Shown one piece after another: positions 6,673-14,781 of a DNA stretch of 22,143 nt. Under the pieces are notes generated by a model that searched no databases, was not told where the DNA came from, and worked only from the letters and a program-made list of their open reading frames with translations. The position numbers and the translations under genes are program-made. Location of the stretch: contig CBDVCE010000077.1 of assembly GCA_965372405.1 (NCBI GenBank), forward strand, positions 1-22,143. Direction: 5' to 3'. Source of the stretch: Sunxiuqinia sp965372405 (lineage in GTDB: Bacteria > Bacteroidota > Bacteroidia > Bacteroidales > Prolixibacteraceae). Numbering within the stretch: the stretch's first letter is position 1; each line of letters opens with the position of its first letter.

Positions 6673-8172
6673 TTATAATTCGCAATAATTCCCATCATCG
6701 GAAAGATTCTTGCATGGATATCGCCAGGTACCTTCTTCTACCAGATTGTCAGCAACATCAGGCCCCCACGAGCCTGCAGGATATCCGTAAACAGGGATCT
6801 CTGGATTGTTTTTCCATGCTTCCAAAATCGGCTGAACATACTCCCATGCTTTTTCCACAGCATCGCCACGAGAATATAAAGTAGCATCACCTTGCATGCA
6901 ATCAAGTAAAAGGCGTTCATATGCAGATGGCAAATGTTTGTCTGCCAAATCAGAATAATGAAAGTCCATGTTTACAGTTTGCACATTAAAGCCTGCGCCA
7001 GGTACTTTCATGCCAAATTTCAATAAAATTCCTTCGTCAGGTTGAATACGGATTACCATTTGATTCCCCGCATTCATGCCAAATGGATTTTGTCCGAATA
7101 AGTGCATTGGTGGTTTTTTGAAATGAATAACCACTTCGGTAACCCGGGTAGGTAGTTTTTTCCCAGTGCGTATATAAAAAGGGACTCCACTCCAACGCCA
7201 GTTATCAATGAAAAATTTCATTCCAAAGAAAGTCTCAGTGCGACTTTCAGGGTCAACACCATTTTCTTGCCGGTAGCCTTTAACGGGTTCGCCTTTAATA
7301 TGAGATTCAATGTATTGTCCACGAATAACTTGTTTCTCTACATCCTCTTCAGTCAAAGGACGAAGCGATTGAAATACTTTTAATACTTCATTTCGAATAG
7401 CGTCAGCTTCAATTACAACTGGTGGTTCCATAGCAACAAATCCTAAGAGCTGCATCAGGTGATTCTGAACCATATCACGCATTGCGCCTGAATGATCGTA
7501 ATAGCCACCTCGATCTTCAACTCCCAAGCTTTCAGCAGAAGTAATTTCTATATGCTGAATAAAATTGTGGTTCCAGATAGGCTCAAAAATTCCATTAGAG
7601 AAACGTGTGACCAACATATTTTGTACCGTTTCTTTCCCTAAATAGTGATCGATTCGGTATATCTGATCTTCATCAAAATAATTGAGAAGGTTTTTGTTGA
7701 GTTTCTTCGCAGTTTCCAGATCTGTGCCAAATGGTTTCTCAACAATCAGTCTTCTGAATCCATCTTCGGATTTATTTAAGTCAACATTAGATAGGTTTGC
7801 CGGAATAACTTCATAAAGTGATGGAGGAGTAGACAGATAGAAAATATAGTTTTCAGCAATTGAATTTGCTTTAGCTATTGAAGCCAAACGATCCCGAAGT
7901 ATTGGGTATTCATAATTGTCAGATGTGCTTAGTGGCTGGTAAAATAATTTTTCAAGAAAAGCATTGAGATTTTCATCTTTTGGAAGAAAATCTGTCATCC
8001 GTTTGCGAAAATCTTCATCAGTTAAATCGGTACGACTTACGCCAAGTACTGCAAATTCTTTGGGTAATAAGTTTTGTTGAAAAAGGGCATAAAGTGCTGG
8101 TACCAATTTGCGTTTGGTCAGATCGCCGGATGCACCAAAAATTACCAATATATGTGGATCTACATTCTTCAT
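6673..8172 (-). CDS. zwf: Glucose-6-phosphate dehydrogenase
   Basis: Oxidises glucose 6-phosphate to 6-phosphogluconolactone and reduces NADP+, the entry to the oxidative pentose phosphate pathway. The protein has 499 aa, typical. The Rossmann motif GASGDLTKRKL is at 13-23, EKPFG at 145-149, and the catalytic site RIDHYLGKE at 173-181, containing the active-site histidine and substrate lysine. The C-terminal SWGPDVADNLVEEG is also conserved. The gene follows the PPTase gene by 66 nt and leads the run zwf-cupin-pgl-DUF1801. No gnd or edd/eda is seen in the window. No clear promoter consensus was found in the gap before it. Confidence 0.97.
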   Translation of the reverse strand: MKNVDPHILVIFGASGDLTKRKLVPALYALFQQNLLPKEFAVLGVSRTDLTDEDFRKRMTDFLPKDENLNAFLEKLFYQPLSTSDNYEYPILRDRLASIAKANSIAENYIFYLSTPPSLYEVIPANLSNVDLNKSEDGFRRLIVEKPFGTDLETAKKLNKNLLNYFDEDQIYRIDHYLGKETVQNMLVTRFSNGIFEPIWNHNFIQHIEITSAESLGVEDRGGYYDHSGAMRDMVQNHLMQLLGFVAMEPPVVIEADAIRNEVLKVFQSLRPLTEEDVEKQVIRGQYIESHIKGEPVKGYRQENGVDPESRTETFFGMKFFIDNWRWSGVPFYIRTGKKLPTRVTEVVIHFKKPPMHLFGQNPFGMNAGNQMVIRIQPDEGILLKFGMKVPGAGFNVQTVNMDFHYSDLADKHLPSAYERLLLDCMQGDATLYSRGDAVEKAWEYVQPILEAWKNNPEIPVYGYPAGSWGPDVADNLVEEGTWRYPCKNLSDDGNYCEL

Positions 8173-8238
8173 CGTTCAAGCTTTTTTGTTACAACAAGTA
8201 GATTTGGCTTAGGTTTCATCAAAAGATTGAATTTTGTT

Positions 8239-8862
8239 TTATTCAATTGAATCAATCAAATATACAATCAGTTGATCTTCATGGTTCAAAAAATTGAGTT
8301 TGTATTTTTTGGTTTTTCCTTGTGAGTAAAAGTCAGCATGTACCCTTGATTGATCAATATTTTTTATTTTGATTTGAGTTGAAAAATGAACACCTGGAAT
8401 TCCTGCCGCTTTATAAATAGCTTCTTTAACACACCAAAATAGAGCCAGTCCGTTTTCAAAATTTGATGCAAGCTCTAATTCTTCAGTGCTCATGTATTTA
8501 TGTGCAACTGTATTAAAATTTCGGGTTGTACTTTCAATATCCAACCCAACTGCCTGACTTTTGTGAAGAATAACTCCTGCAAGTTTGTTTGAATGACTTA
8601 TGCTTACGTGTTGATATTTCAAATGATTAATAACCGGTTGATTATTCTTATTATAACTGACTGAAATGGTCGTGCACCCAATATGTTTTAGAATTAAACG
8701 AACTGCCAACCATTCTTTTTGTCTGCGGGAGTTTTTGAGTTTCTGAAATTCATTTTCAAAATCAATTCCAGAACAAAGATCAAGAAGTGTTTCCATGTCT
8801 TCTGAAATTTCCCAAAGAATGAGCAGTCCACTTTCAAGTTCTATTTCTTTTAATAAAGGCAT
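8239..8862 (-). CDS. 4'-phosphopantetheinyl transferase family protein
   Basis: Transfers the phosphopantetheine arm of CoA onto carrier proteins. With the start used here it has 207 aa, the Sfp-like two-lobed size. The motifs present are VSISHS (about 86-91), GLDIE (106-110, metal ligands D and E) and WCVKEAIYK (143-151, with the catalytic K-E). An upstream TTG at 8889 would add nine residues and overlap gldD by 26 nt. I prefer the ATG at 8862, which lies one base after the gldD stop codon and gives the usual N-terminus MPLLKEI. It is translationally close to gldD. The target (fatty acid ACP or a secondary-metabolite carrier) cannot be told. Confidence 0.88.
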   Translation of the reverse strand: MPLLKEIELESGLLILWEISEDMETLLDLCSGIDFENEFQKLKNSRRQKEWLAVRLILKHIGCTTISVSYNKNNQPVINHLKYQHVSISHSNKLAGVILHKSQAVGLDIESTTRNFNTVAHKYMSTEELELASNFENGLALFWCVKEAIYKAAGIPGVHFSTQIKIKNIDQSRVHADFYSQGKTKKYKLNFLNHEDQLIVYLIDSIE

Positions 8863-8863
8863 G

Positions 8864-9430
8864 TTAATTTTTCCAGCTGGTTGTTTCAATTAAATGTATG
8901 ATATCCGGGCGTAAGAAGTCAATAACCGGGCGTATCGAATCAATATTTGGAATCTCTCGAATGTAAAGAGCACCTCTTAAAAAATGTTTGCTACTATCGG
9001 TTAAGAAGAACTGAATTGGTGATGCTGCATTTCCTTCAATTAAGTAAATGGTGCCGTAAACATTTTGTTGTGGGTTCACATAAATTTGCTCATCAATTGC
9101 GTCAGCTTTAATGCTGTGTTTGTATGCTAGTGAACGAGATTCTTCAGTTAATACAGATAAATTATCGTCTACTTCTTTATAACTGATGTGGATTTCTGCA
9201 TTGTTTGCTGCAAATTCTATATTCCCCCAAAAAGATTCTATTCCTGTTTGGGTGGGTATAAGTTCACTGTATCTTGGGATTTCAAATTGATAAGGCATTC
9301 CTGCACCTACACGCTGGTAATCCTTTTCAGGAAAACTTATCCTATAATAGCCGCGAGGTTTCGGGACATATTCCTTTTTACAGGCTGCAAACATTAAAAC
9401 TAAGATTAAAAGCAGATAACCTTTTCTCAT
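8864..9430 (-). CDS. gldD: Gliding motility lipoprotein GldD
   Basis: A 188-aa lipoprotein. The signal peptide ends in the lipobox FAAC with Cys17 as the lipid anchor. The next segment, KPRGYYRISFPEKDYQ (24-39), is the hallmark of GldD. GldD is required for gliding in Flavobacterium and is thought to act in the cell envelope with the type IX secretion machinery, but its molecular role is not known; it is also present in some non-gliding Bacteroidota. It lies 14 nt after gldE, and the PPTase starts one base after it, so all three are likely translated from one transcript. Confidence 0.92.
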   Translation of the reverse strand: MRKGYLLLILVLMFAACKKEYVPKPRGYYRISFPEKDYQRVGAGMPYQFEIPRYSELIPTQTGIESFWGNIEFAANNAEIHISYKEVDDNLSVLTEESRSLAYKHSIKADAIDEQIYVNPQQNVYGTIYLIEGNAASPIQFFLTDSSKHFLRGALYIREIPNIDSIRPVIDFLRPDIIHLIETTSWKN

Positions 9431-9444
9431 AATACTTTTTCAGA

Positions 9445-10764
9445 CTATAAAATTTCGACTTCAATTTTTTTGATGCGCCTGTTATCAACCGCTTCTATAG
9501 AGAAAACGAAATTTTCGCATTTTATTTTCTCATGAATTGAAGGAATTTCACCTTTTAGTTCAAGAATTAGTCCGGCCAGAGTATCGGCATCTCCTTTGTG
9601 TTCATCAAAAATATCATCATCACAACCTGTAACTCTATAAAAATCGTTGAGCATGATTTTTCCATCAAAAAGGAATTTATTGGCAGTTATTTTAGTGTAA
9701 TAGTTTTCTTCATCGTCAAATTCATCAGCAATCTCTCCAACAATCTCTTCAAGAATATCTTCGAGGGTCACAATGCCGGAACTTCCACCGTACTCATCAA
9801 CCACAATGGCCATGTGTACCTTGTTTTTTTGAAACTCTTCAAGCAAATCGTCAATTTTTTTTGTCTCAGGAACATAAAATGGTGGACGGATAATCGTTTG
9901 CCAACGAAACTTTTCCTTTTTATATATGTGAGGGAGCAAATCTTTAATGTATAAGATCCCTCTAATTTGGTCGAATGTTTCAGAATAAACAGGAATGCGG
10001 GAATATCCCGAATCATTAATCACGTTAATAACCTTTTCAAATGATGCCTTCAGTTCAAGGGCAACCACATCAACTCTTGGTCGCATAATTTCATCAACAT
10101 TTTTGTTGCCAAACTTCACAATGCCTTCAAGAATTTCCTTGTCTTCCGAAATTTCCTTGTCAGAAGTTAACTCGAGTGCCTGAGAGAGCTCATCAATTGA
10201 TATATTTTGAGAGTGTTTTTGAATGCGTTTATTTACAAAAGAGGTGGAGTAAATCAGGATGGAGTTTATTGGTCTGAATAAATGCTCCAGAATATTGAGA
10301 GGTATTGCCATTAGGCGCGCAAAACGCATGGAATGGCGAGTTGCATAAACTTTAGGGATGATCTCTCCAAAAAGAAGCAGAAAAAAAGTAATCACAACAA
10401 CATTGAAGATAAAACCGACCGTTGGGGCAGAAGTAAAATCAATGATCATATTGGAAGTATAGGCAGTAAAAATTACAATGCCTACATTAACAAAATTATT
10501 AGCCACCAAAATGGTAGCTAATAATTTTTCGGGGTGGCTCAAATTATGAAGTGTCAAACGACTGTTCTTGTCTTTTTTATTCCTCAAACTATCCCTGTCA
10601 TTGGGATTAAGAGAAAAGTATGCTACTTCTGAGCCAGAGATTAATGCTGAAGAAATCAGTAATAGTACAATAAGAAAAAAACTGAATAGGACAGTGGTTG
10701 AGACAGGATAAACCTGGATGTCCCAACTAAAAATTGCCAAATTTGGTAACGGGTCTGTTTCCAA
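9445..10764 (-). CDS. gldE: Gliding motility-associated protein GldE (CorC/HlyC-like)
   Basis: A 439-aa membrane protein in the CorC/HlyC (UPF0053) superfamily. From N to C it has a DUF21 membrane domain (about 20-185, with SALISGSEVAYFSL), a CBS pair (about 210-335, with VDEIMRPRVDVVAL, then DEYGGSSGIVTLEDILEEIVGEI) and a CorC_HlyC domain (about 355-439). Neighbouring gldD makes the GldE assignment firm. The start codon is TTG (10764-10762): the codon before it is a stop, the next start would cut off the first membrane helix, and the METDP N-terminus resembles GldE proteins. It starts 19 nt after ssb. GldE helps gliding but is not always essential. Confidence 0.93.
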   Translation of the reverse strand: METDPLPNLAIFSWDIQVYPVSTTVLFSFFLIVLLLISSALISGSEVAYFSLNPNDRDSLRNKKDKNSRLTLHNLSHPEKLLATILVANNFVNVGIVIFTAYTSNMIIDFTSAPTVGFIFNVVVITFFLLLFGEIIPKVYATRHSMRFARLMAIPLNILEHLFRPINSILIYSTSFVNKRIQKHSQNISIDELSQALELTSDKEISEDKEILEGIVKFGNKNVDEIMRPRVDVVALELKASFEKVINVINDSGYSRIPVYSETFDQIRGILYIKDLLPHIYKKEKFRWQTIIRPPFYVPETKKIDDLLEEFQKNKVHMAIVVDEYGGSSGIVTLEDILEEIVGEIADEFDDEENYYTKITANKFLFDGKIMLNDFYRVTGCDDDIFDEHKGDADTLAGLILELKGEIPSIHEKIKCENFVFSIEAVDNRRIKKIEVEIL

Positions 10765-10783
10765 TTATTTTCTTTTTAAATTA

Positions 10784-11233
10784 CTAGAATGGAAGATCAT
10801 CTTCTTCAGACTGTTTGTAGTCGGGTTCATTAACGCTGTTAGCAGGTTCGTTCTGAGCCGCTGGTTGATCTGATCCTGCGGCACTGCTACTGCTATTGCC
10901 TTGAGGCTTTCCTCCAAGCATCTCAAGATTATCCACATAAATTTCTGTGGTGTAGCGTTTGTTCCCTTCTTTGTCATCCCATGAGCGGGTTCTGATTTTT
11001 CCTTCGAGGAAAAGTTTGTCTCCTTTTTTGACATACTTCTCAACAACTTCGGCTAAACCCCTCCAAACAACAATGTTGTGCCACTCTGTAGTGGTAACAC
11101 GTTCTCCGCTTTTAGCGGTGTAGCTTTCTGAGGTGGCAATGGGGAAATTTGCTACAGCAACGCCTTTGTCTAAATGTCTGACTTCCGGATCGCGCCCTAC
11201 GTTACCAATTAAAATTACTTTGTTTACTGACAT
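10784..11233 (-). CDS. ssb: Single-stranded DNA-binding protein
   Basis: Coats single-stranded DNA in replication, repair and recombination and recruits partners through its tail. The protein has 149 aa. The OB fold covers about 1-108: MSVNKVILIGNVGRDPEVR at the start, EWHNIVVW in the middle and YVKKGDKLFLEGKIRTRSW after it. A low-complexity Ser/Ala/Gln/Pro linker follows, and the acidic tip EEDDLPF binds partner proteins. It lies between mutY and gldE on the same strand, a gene order seen widely in Bacteroidota. Confidence 0.97.
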   Translation of the reverse strand: MSVNKVILIGNVGRDPEVRHLDKGVAVANFPIATSESYTAKSGERVTTTEWHNIVVWRGLAEVVEKYVKKGDKLFLEGKIRTRSWDDKEGNKRYTTEIYVDNLEMLGGKPQGNSSSSAAGSDQPAAQNEPANSVNEPDYKQSEEDDLPF

Positions 11234-11321
11234 AAATAGTGACTTTAAAAATTAAACAAGATTAAAATTACAAATTTTCACTCTTGTTTTTGAATCAATT
11301 CGCCAGTTTTTTATGAACTGC

Positions 11322-12422
11322 TCAAATTAGCGCCCGAAAGCTATGAATTTTAAGATGAAGTTCTAAAAAACGGATTATATTGTTAAGTTCCCTTTCTATT
11401 GGTTTGGGAACTGCAAAGTTAAAAATATCTTTTTCATTCACTTTGATCAAATTGGGCAGAATCAAATTTTCTTCATCAATTTGGAAGTAAATAAATCGGT
11501 AATGGATTCGCTGGTGACTTAAAATGTGTTTTTCCCAGTCTGTTTCTTTCTCAAAAGTGATGGATTTGGTTCCCGTTAGTGAGGTTATTTGATCAATTAC
11601 CTCCTTTGTTGACGATTTTTTATTCGTCTCAATCATTGGAAAATCATGCAGATTTCTCCAAATATCATTTTCTACTCTCTTTTTAATGAATGTGCTCTGA
11701 CCAGATTTAATAATTAAATAGCTGAAATATCGATTGGTAACTTTAGTTTTCCCTTTTTTTACTGGAAACTGTTCAATCTCATTCAATTGTTTGGCAATAC
11801 AATTAATATTAAGAGGACATTCATCACAATCTGGTTTTTTGGGTTTGCATTGCAGTGCGCCAAATTCCATTACAGCTTGATTGTAGGTGCCTGCCTGTTT
11901 GGAATCCATATTGTCTTCTGCTAATTTTTGAAAGAGCTTCTTGCCTTTTGAGGAATCAATTGGTTCTTTAATCCCAAAATAGCGAGACAAAACCCTGTAA
12001 ACATTCCCGTCAACAGCAGCATGTGGAGAGTTAAAGGCTATTGAAGCAATGGCAGCTGCGGTATATTCGCCAACTCCTTTTAAAGTTAACAGCTTAATAT
12101 ATGTATCAGGAAAAATACCATTGTATTCAGTCGAGATTTTTTGAGCAGTACTGTGAAGATTTCGGGCTCGGGAATAGTATCCTAGTCCCTGCCATAGTTT
12201 TAATACATCATTTTCTGGTGCTTTTGCAAGTTTCTTAACATTTGGATATTTTTCTGCAAATTTTAAATAGTAAGCTGTTCCTTGGTCAATTCGTGTCTGT
12301 TGAAGTATGACCTCAGAAAGCCAAATAAGGTATGGATCACTAGTCTGACGCCAAGGAAGATAACGTTTGTTCTTATTATACCAATCAATAATTATTACTG
12401 AAAAATCACTCTTTTTGACCAT
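11322..12422 (-). CDS. mutY: A/G-specific adenine glycosylase
   Basis: Removes adenine mispaired with 8-oxoguanine in base excision repair. The protein has 366 aa, full length. Catalytic Glu37 (SEVILQQTR) and Asp138 (AVDGNVYRV) are both present at the same positions as in E. coli MutY. The helix-hairpin-helix is LKGVGEYTAAA (114-124). The iron-sulfur cluster is C192-x6-C199-x2-C202-x5-C208. A C-terminal NUDIX-like domain that reads 8-oxoG covers about 225-350. It is the first gene of the mutY-ssb-gldE-gldD-PPTase run and is divergent from the HU gene; the shared spacer contains a 9-bp inverted repeat. Confidence 0.96.
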   Translation of the reverse strand: MVKKSDFSVIIIDWYNKNKRYLPWRQTSDPYLIWLSEVILQQTRIDQGTAYYLKFAEKYPNVKKLAKAPENDVLKLWQGLGYYSRARNLHSTAQKISTEYNGIFPDTYIKLLTLKGVGEYTAAAIASIAFNSPHAAVDGNVYRVLSRYFGIKEPIDSSKGKKLFQKLAEDNMDSKQAGTYNQAVMEFGALQCKPKKPDCDECPLNINCIAKQLNEIEQFPVKKGKTKVTNRYFSYLIIKSGQSTFIKKRVENDIWRNLHDFPMIETNKKSSTKEVIDQITSLTGTKSITFEKETDWEKHILSHQRIHYRFIYFQIDEENLILPNLIKVNEKDIFNFAVPKPIERELNNIIRFLELHLKIHSFRALI

Positions 12423-12439
12423 AACTGCTTTAGAATCTT

Positions 12440-12468
12440 CATGAATTGTAAAAATAATTCAATTCATG
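12440..12468. promoter_or_regulatory. Inverted repeat in the mutY/HU divergent spacer
   Basis: CATGAATTG (12440-12448), an 11-nt spacer, then CAATTCATG (12460-12468): a perfect 9-bp inverted repeat whose half-sites are 20 nt apart, two helical turns. It sits just upstream of the HU -7 box and 18 nt before the mutY start, so it could be an operator for a dimeric regulator. It lacks a U-tract, so a terminator role is unlikely. Confidence 0.4.
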
Positions 12469-12492
12469 TGTATATTGTTTTTAAATAATTTT

Positions 12493-12500
12493 TATTTTTG
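12493..12500 (+). promoter_or_regulatory. Candidate -7 box for the HU operon
   Basis: TATTTTTG matches TAnnTTTG exactly, 53 nt before the HU start. An ATTG at 12474-12477 is a possible -33 relative but is only 15 nt away, shorter than the usual spacer. Transcription would start near 12507. Confidence 0.5.
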
Positions 12501-12552
12501 CACACCGAAGCGTACGAAATTATAATTTATTGAAAACTAAATATTTTAAGAG

Positions 12553-12840
12553 ATGACTAAAGCAGATATCGTTAACGAGATTAGCAAGAACACAGGCATT
12601 GAAAAAGTAACTGTTCAAAAAACAGTTGAAGCTTTTATGGAAACTGTAAAAGATTCATTAACTGGTGGCAAGAATGTGTATCTTCGCGGTTTTGGTAGTT
12701 TTATCGTAAAAAAGAGAGCTGAGAAAACAGCCAGAAATATTTCAAAGAATACAACTATTATCATTCCTGAGCATTTTATCCCGGCTTTTAAACCAGCCAA
12801 GACATTTGTTGCACAGGTAAAAGATCAAATTAAAAAATAA
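12553..12840 (+). CDS. HU/IHF-family DNA-binding protein
   Basis: A 95-aa histone-like protein that bends and compacts DNA as a dimer. It starts MTKADIVNEISKNTG, carries the beta-arm signature RGFGSFIVKKR (45-55), and ends in a lysine-rich helix after the conserved PAFKPAKT. The DNA-binding arm reads ARNISKNTTIIIPEHF where classical HU has ARNPxTGxxxxIPA, so the intercalating proline is replaced; such changes are common in Bacteroidota HU paralogues. It begins a + strand run with the 30-aa basic protein (4 nt later) and RNase G. DNA-sequence preference cannot be told. Confidence 0.93.
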   Translation: MTKADIVNEISKNTGIEKVTVQKTVEAFMETVKDSLTGGKNVYLRGFGSFIVKKRAEKTARNISKNTTIIIPEHFIPAFKPAKTFVAQVKDQIKK

Positions 12841-12844
12841 AATT

Positions 12845-12937
12845 ATGCCAAGCGGAAAGAAAAGAAAAAGACATAAGATGGCTACGCACAAGCGTAAAAA
12901 AAGACTTCGTAAAAATCGTCACAAGAAGAAGAAGTAG
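12845..12937 (+). CDS. 30-aa basic protein, mS38/bS22-like (AURKAIP1/COX24-type)
   Basis: ATG at 12845, TAG at 12935-12937. Of 30 residues 20 are Lys, Arg or His: it begins MPSGKKRKRHKM and ends RLRKNRHKKKK. The core K-M-x-x-H-K-x-K-K-R-x-R-K fits the AURKAIP1/COX24 (mS38) domain, whose bacterial relatives include tiny ribosome-bound proteins such as bS22. Proteins of this kind are common in Bacteroidota but often missed because of their size. It starts 4 nt after the HU stop, so it is translated from the HU message. A ribosomal role is inferred from composition and motif and is not proven here. Confidence 0.8.
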   Translation: MPSGKKRKRHKMATHKRKKRLRKNRHKKKK

Positions 12938-12977
12938 TTTTTTGCTTTTATAGCAGTAGCTATTAAAGATATCATGG

Positions 12978-13009
12978 TTAAACCTAAGGTGCATGCGCTT
13001 TAGGTTTAA
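12978..13009 (+). terminator. Hairpin after the HU/basic-protein genes
   Basis: TTAAACCTAAG (12978-12988) pairs with CTTTAGGTTTAA (12998-13009) with a single bulged T and a loop of 9 nt. The stem is strong, but the tail is only AT-rich (TCTGTTTATT), so it may be a weak terminator or an RNA-processing/stabiliser hairpin that lowers expression of the RNase G gene that follows. Confidence 0.55.
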
Positions 13010-13062
13010 TCTGTTTATTAACTATATTAAAAAGAAGCAAATATTTAAATTAAGAAAACGTT

Positions 13063-14616
13063 GTGAGTAGCGATCTAATTATTGACGTCTCTCCATCAGA
13101 AGTTGTTATTGCTTTACTGGAAAACAAGCGACTGGCAGAACTGGCCAGAGAAAAAAGCGGAGCAAAATTTGCTGTTGGCGATATTTATTTAGCCAGGGTG
13201 AAAAAAATAATGCCGAGCTTGAATGCTGCTTTCATCGACGTTGGATATGAAAAAGATGCTTTTTTGCATTACCTCGACATGGGGCCGCAGTTTTCAACTT
13301 TGAATAAGTTTATGAAAATTGCCAGCTCTAAGAAAAACCGTATTTCTTCCTTGTCTAAAATCCACTCTGAAAAAGACATTGACAAAGAAGGTAAGATTAT
13401 GGATGTTTTAAAAGCCGGGCAGAATATTTTGGTGCAAGTTGCCAAAGAACCCATCTCAACAAAAGGGCCGCGCTTGACATCCGAACTTTCAGTTGCAGGA
13501 AGAAATTTAGTTTTAATGCCATTTAGTGAGAAGATTAGTGTTTCTCAAAAAATTAGTTCTATTGAAGAAAAGAACAGACTGAAGAAACTTATTCAGAGCA
13601 TTAAACCTAAAAAATACGGTGTTATTGTCCGGACGGTAGCCGAAGGGAAACGAGTTGCCGAGTTAGATCAGGAATTAAGGAAACTGGTCGCTAAGTTTGA
13701 AACAATCTTCCAAAAATTGAAGAACCCAATTGCTGCCCCTTCTTTGATTATTGGAGAGTTAGACCGGACCTCCGCCTTGTTGAGGGATATTTATAATCCA
13801 AACTTCAACAGTATCATAGTTAATGATGCTGCTGTCGCAGATGAAATCACAGAGTATCTGGGTACAATTGCCCCCGAAAAGAAAAAGATTGTCAAATATT
13901 ACAATGGCGGACAGCCAGTTTTTGACCACTTTGGGGTAGAAAAGCAGATCAAAGCGTCGTTTGGTAAAACAGTTTCGTTTAAGAATGGAGCATATCTGAT
14001 TATTGAACACACCGAAGCTTTTCATGTAGTTGACGTGAACAGTGGAAACCGCTCAAAAGCTGGTGTAGATCAGGAAACAAATGCTCTTGAAGTAAACTTA
14101 GCTGCAGCCGATGAAGTTGCAAGACAACTGAGATTAAGAGACATGGGCGGCATTATTGTAATCGATTTTATCGATATGCATAAAGCCGAAAACCGTCAGA
14201 AGGTTTTTGACCAGATGAAGGAGGCGATGGGACACGACCGTACCAAACACAACATACTCCCTTTGAGTAAGTTTTGTTTGATGCAGATTACCCGTCAGCG
14301 AGTAAGACCAGAAGAACATGTAGATACCGCTGAGGTATGTCCTTCATGTAAAGGTACTGGTAACGTAACTCCTACAATTCTCTTTACGGACGAATTAAGT
14401 AATAAGGTCAATTATATTTTTAAGGACCTTAATAAAAAGAACTTAACATTAAAGGTTCATCCGTATGTAGCAGCCTACCTTACTAAAGGATTTCGATCCA
14501 TTAAAAGGAAGTGGGCGCTTAAGTACATGAAACGCATTCGAATTGAAGGTGTAAATTCCATCGGTTTTTTGGGATACCACTTTTTTGATGAAAATCAGGA
14601 AGAAATTATTCTTTAA
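13063..14616 (+). CDS. rng: Ribonuclease E/G family protein
   Basis: Endoribonuclease for rRNA maturation and mRNA decay. The protein has 517 aa, the RNase G size, without the long RNase E scaffold tail. The start is GTG at 13063. An S1 domain occupies about 36-125, with AFIDVGYEKDAFLHYLDM and an insertion before KAGQNILVQVAKEPISTKGPRLT. The catalytic magnesium ligands are D324 in VDVNSGNRS and D368 in IDFIDM, matching D303 and D346 of E. coli RNase E in spacing. The zinc link is CPSC (C426, C429). Translated after the HU and basic-protein genes, it belongs to a conserved Bacteroidota neighbourhood. A strong terminator follows. Confidence 0.96.
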   Translation: MSSDLIIDVSPSEVVIALLENKRLAELAREKSGAKFAVGDIYLARVKKIMPSLNAAFIDVGYEKDAFLHYLDMGPQFSTLNKFMKIASSKKNRISSLSKIHSEKDIDKEGKIMDVLKAGQNILVQVAKEPISTKGPRLTSELSVAGRNLVLMPFSEKISVSQKISSIEEKNRLKKLIQSIKPKKYGVIVRTVAEGKRVAELDQELRKLVAKFETIFQKLKNPIAAPSLIIGELDRTSALLRDIYNPNFNSIIVNDAAVADEITEYLGTIAPEKKKIVKYYNGGQPVFDHFGVEKQIKASFGKTVSFKNGAYLIIEHTEAFHVVDVNSGNRSKAGVDQETNALEVNLAAADEVARQLRLRDMGGIIVIDFIDMHKAENRQKVFDQMKEAMGHDRTKHNILPLSKFCLMQITRQRVRPEEHVDTAEVCPSCKGTGNVTPTILFTDELSNKVNYIFKDLNKKNLTLKVHPYVAAYLTKGFRSIKRKWALKYMKRIRIEGVNSIGFLGYHFFDENQEEIIL

Positions 14617-14623
14617 TTATAGA

Positions 14624-14651
14624 ATCCCGGGCATTTGCTCGGGATTTTTTT
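14624..14651 (+). terminator. Intrinsic terminator after RNase G
   Basis: ATCCCGGGC (14624-14632), loop ATTT, GCTCGGGAT (14637-14645), then a run of Ts to 14651: a 9-bp stem with one G-U pair. A decayed near copy lies at 15771-15798. Confidence 0.88.
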
Positions 14652-14781
14652 ATCATTCAATTCTTGTTTATCCTAAGAAACCTCAGTTTTAATTTAATTC
14701 TATTTAAAAACAAGGGGTAGAGAAAGCTTCAATCTGTGAAAACAATAATACATCTATACTAATCTGCATTCTTTTCTTCTA

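Noticed and set aside
8863..8889. TTG start for the PPTase that overlaps gldD
   Set aside because: An ATG one base after the gldD stop gives the normal N-terminus MPLLKEI; the extension MKQPAGKIN is not family-like.
9598..9954. 118-codon frame antisense to gldE
   Set aside because: It has low-complexity Ile/Phe/Val composition, typical of the antisense of a membrane or CBS gene, with no start context.
10765..11046. 93-codon frame within ssb
   Set aside because: It is on the same strand in another frame, inside a firmly identified ssb gene, and its composition is shadow-like.
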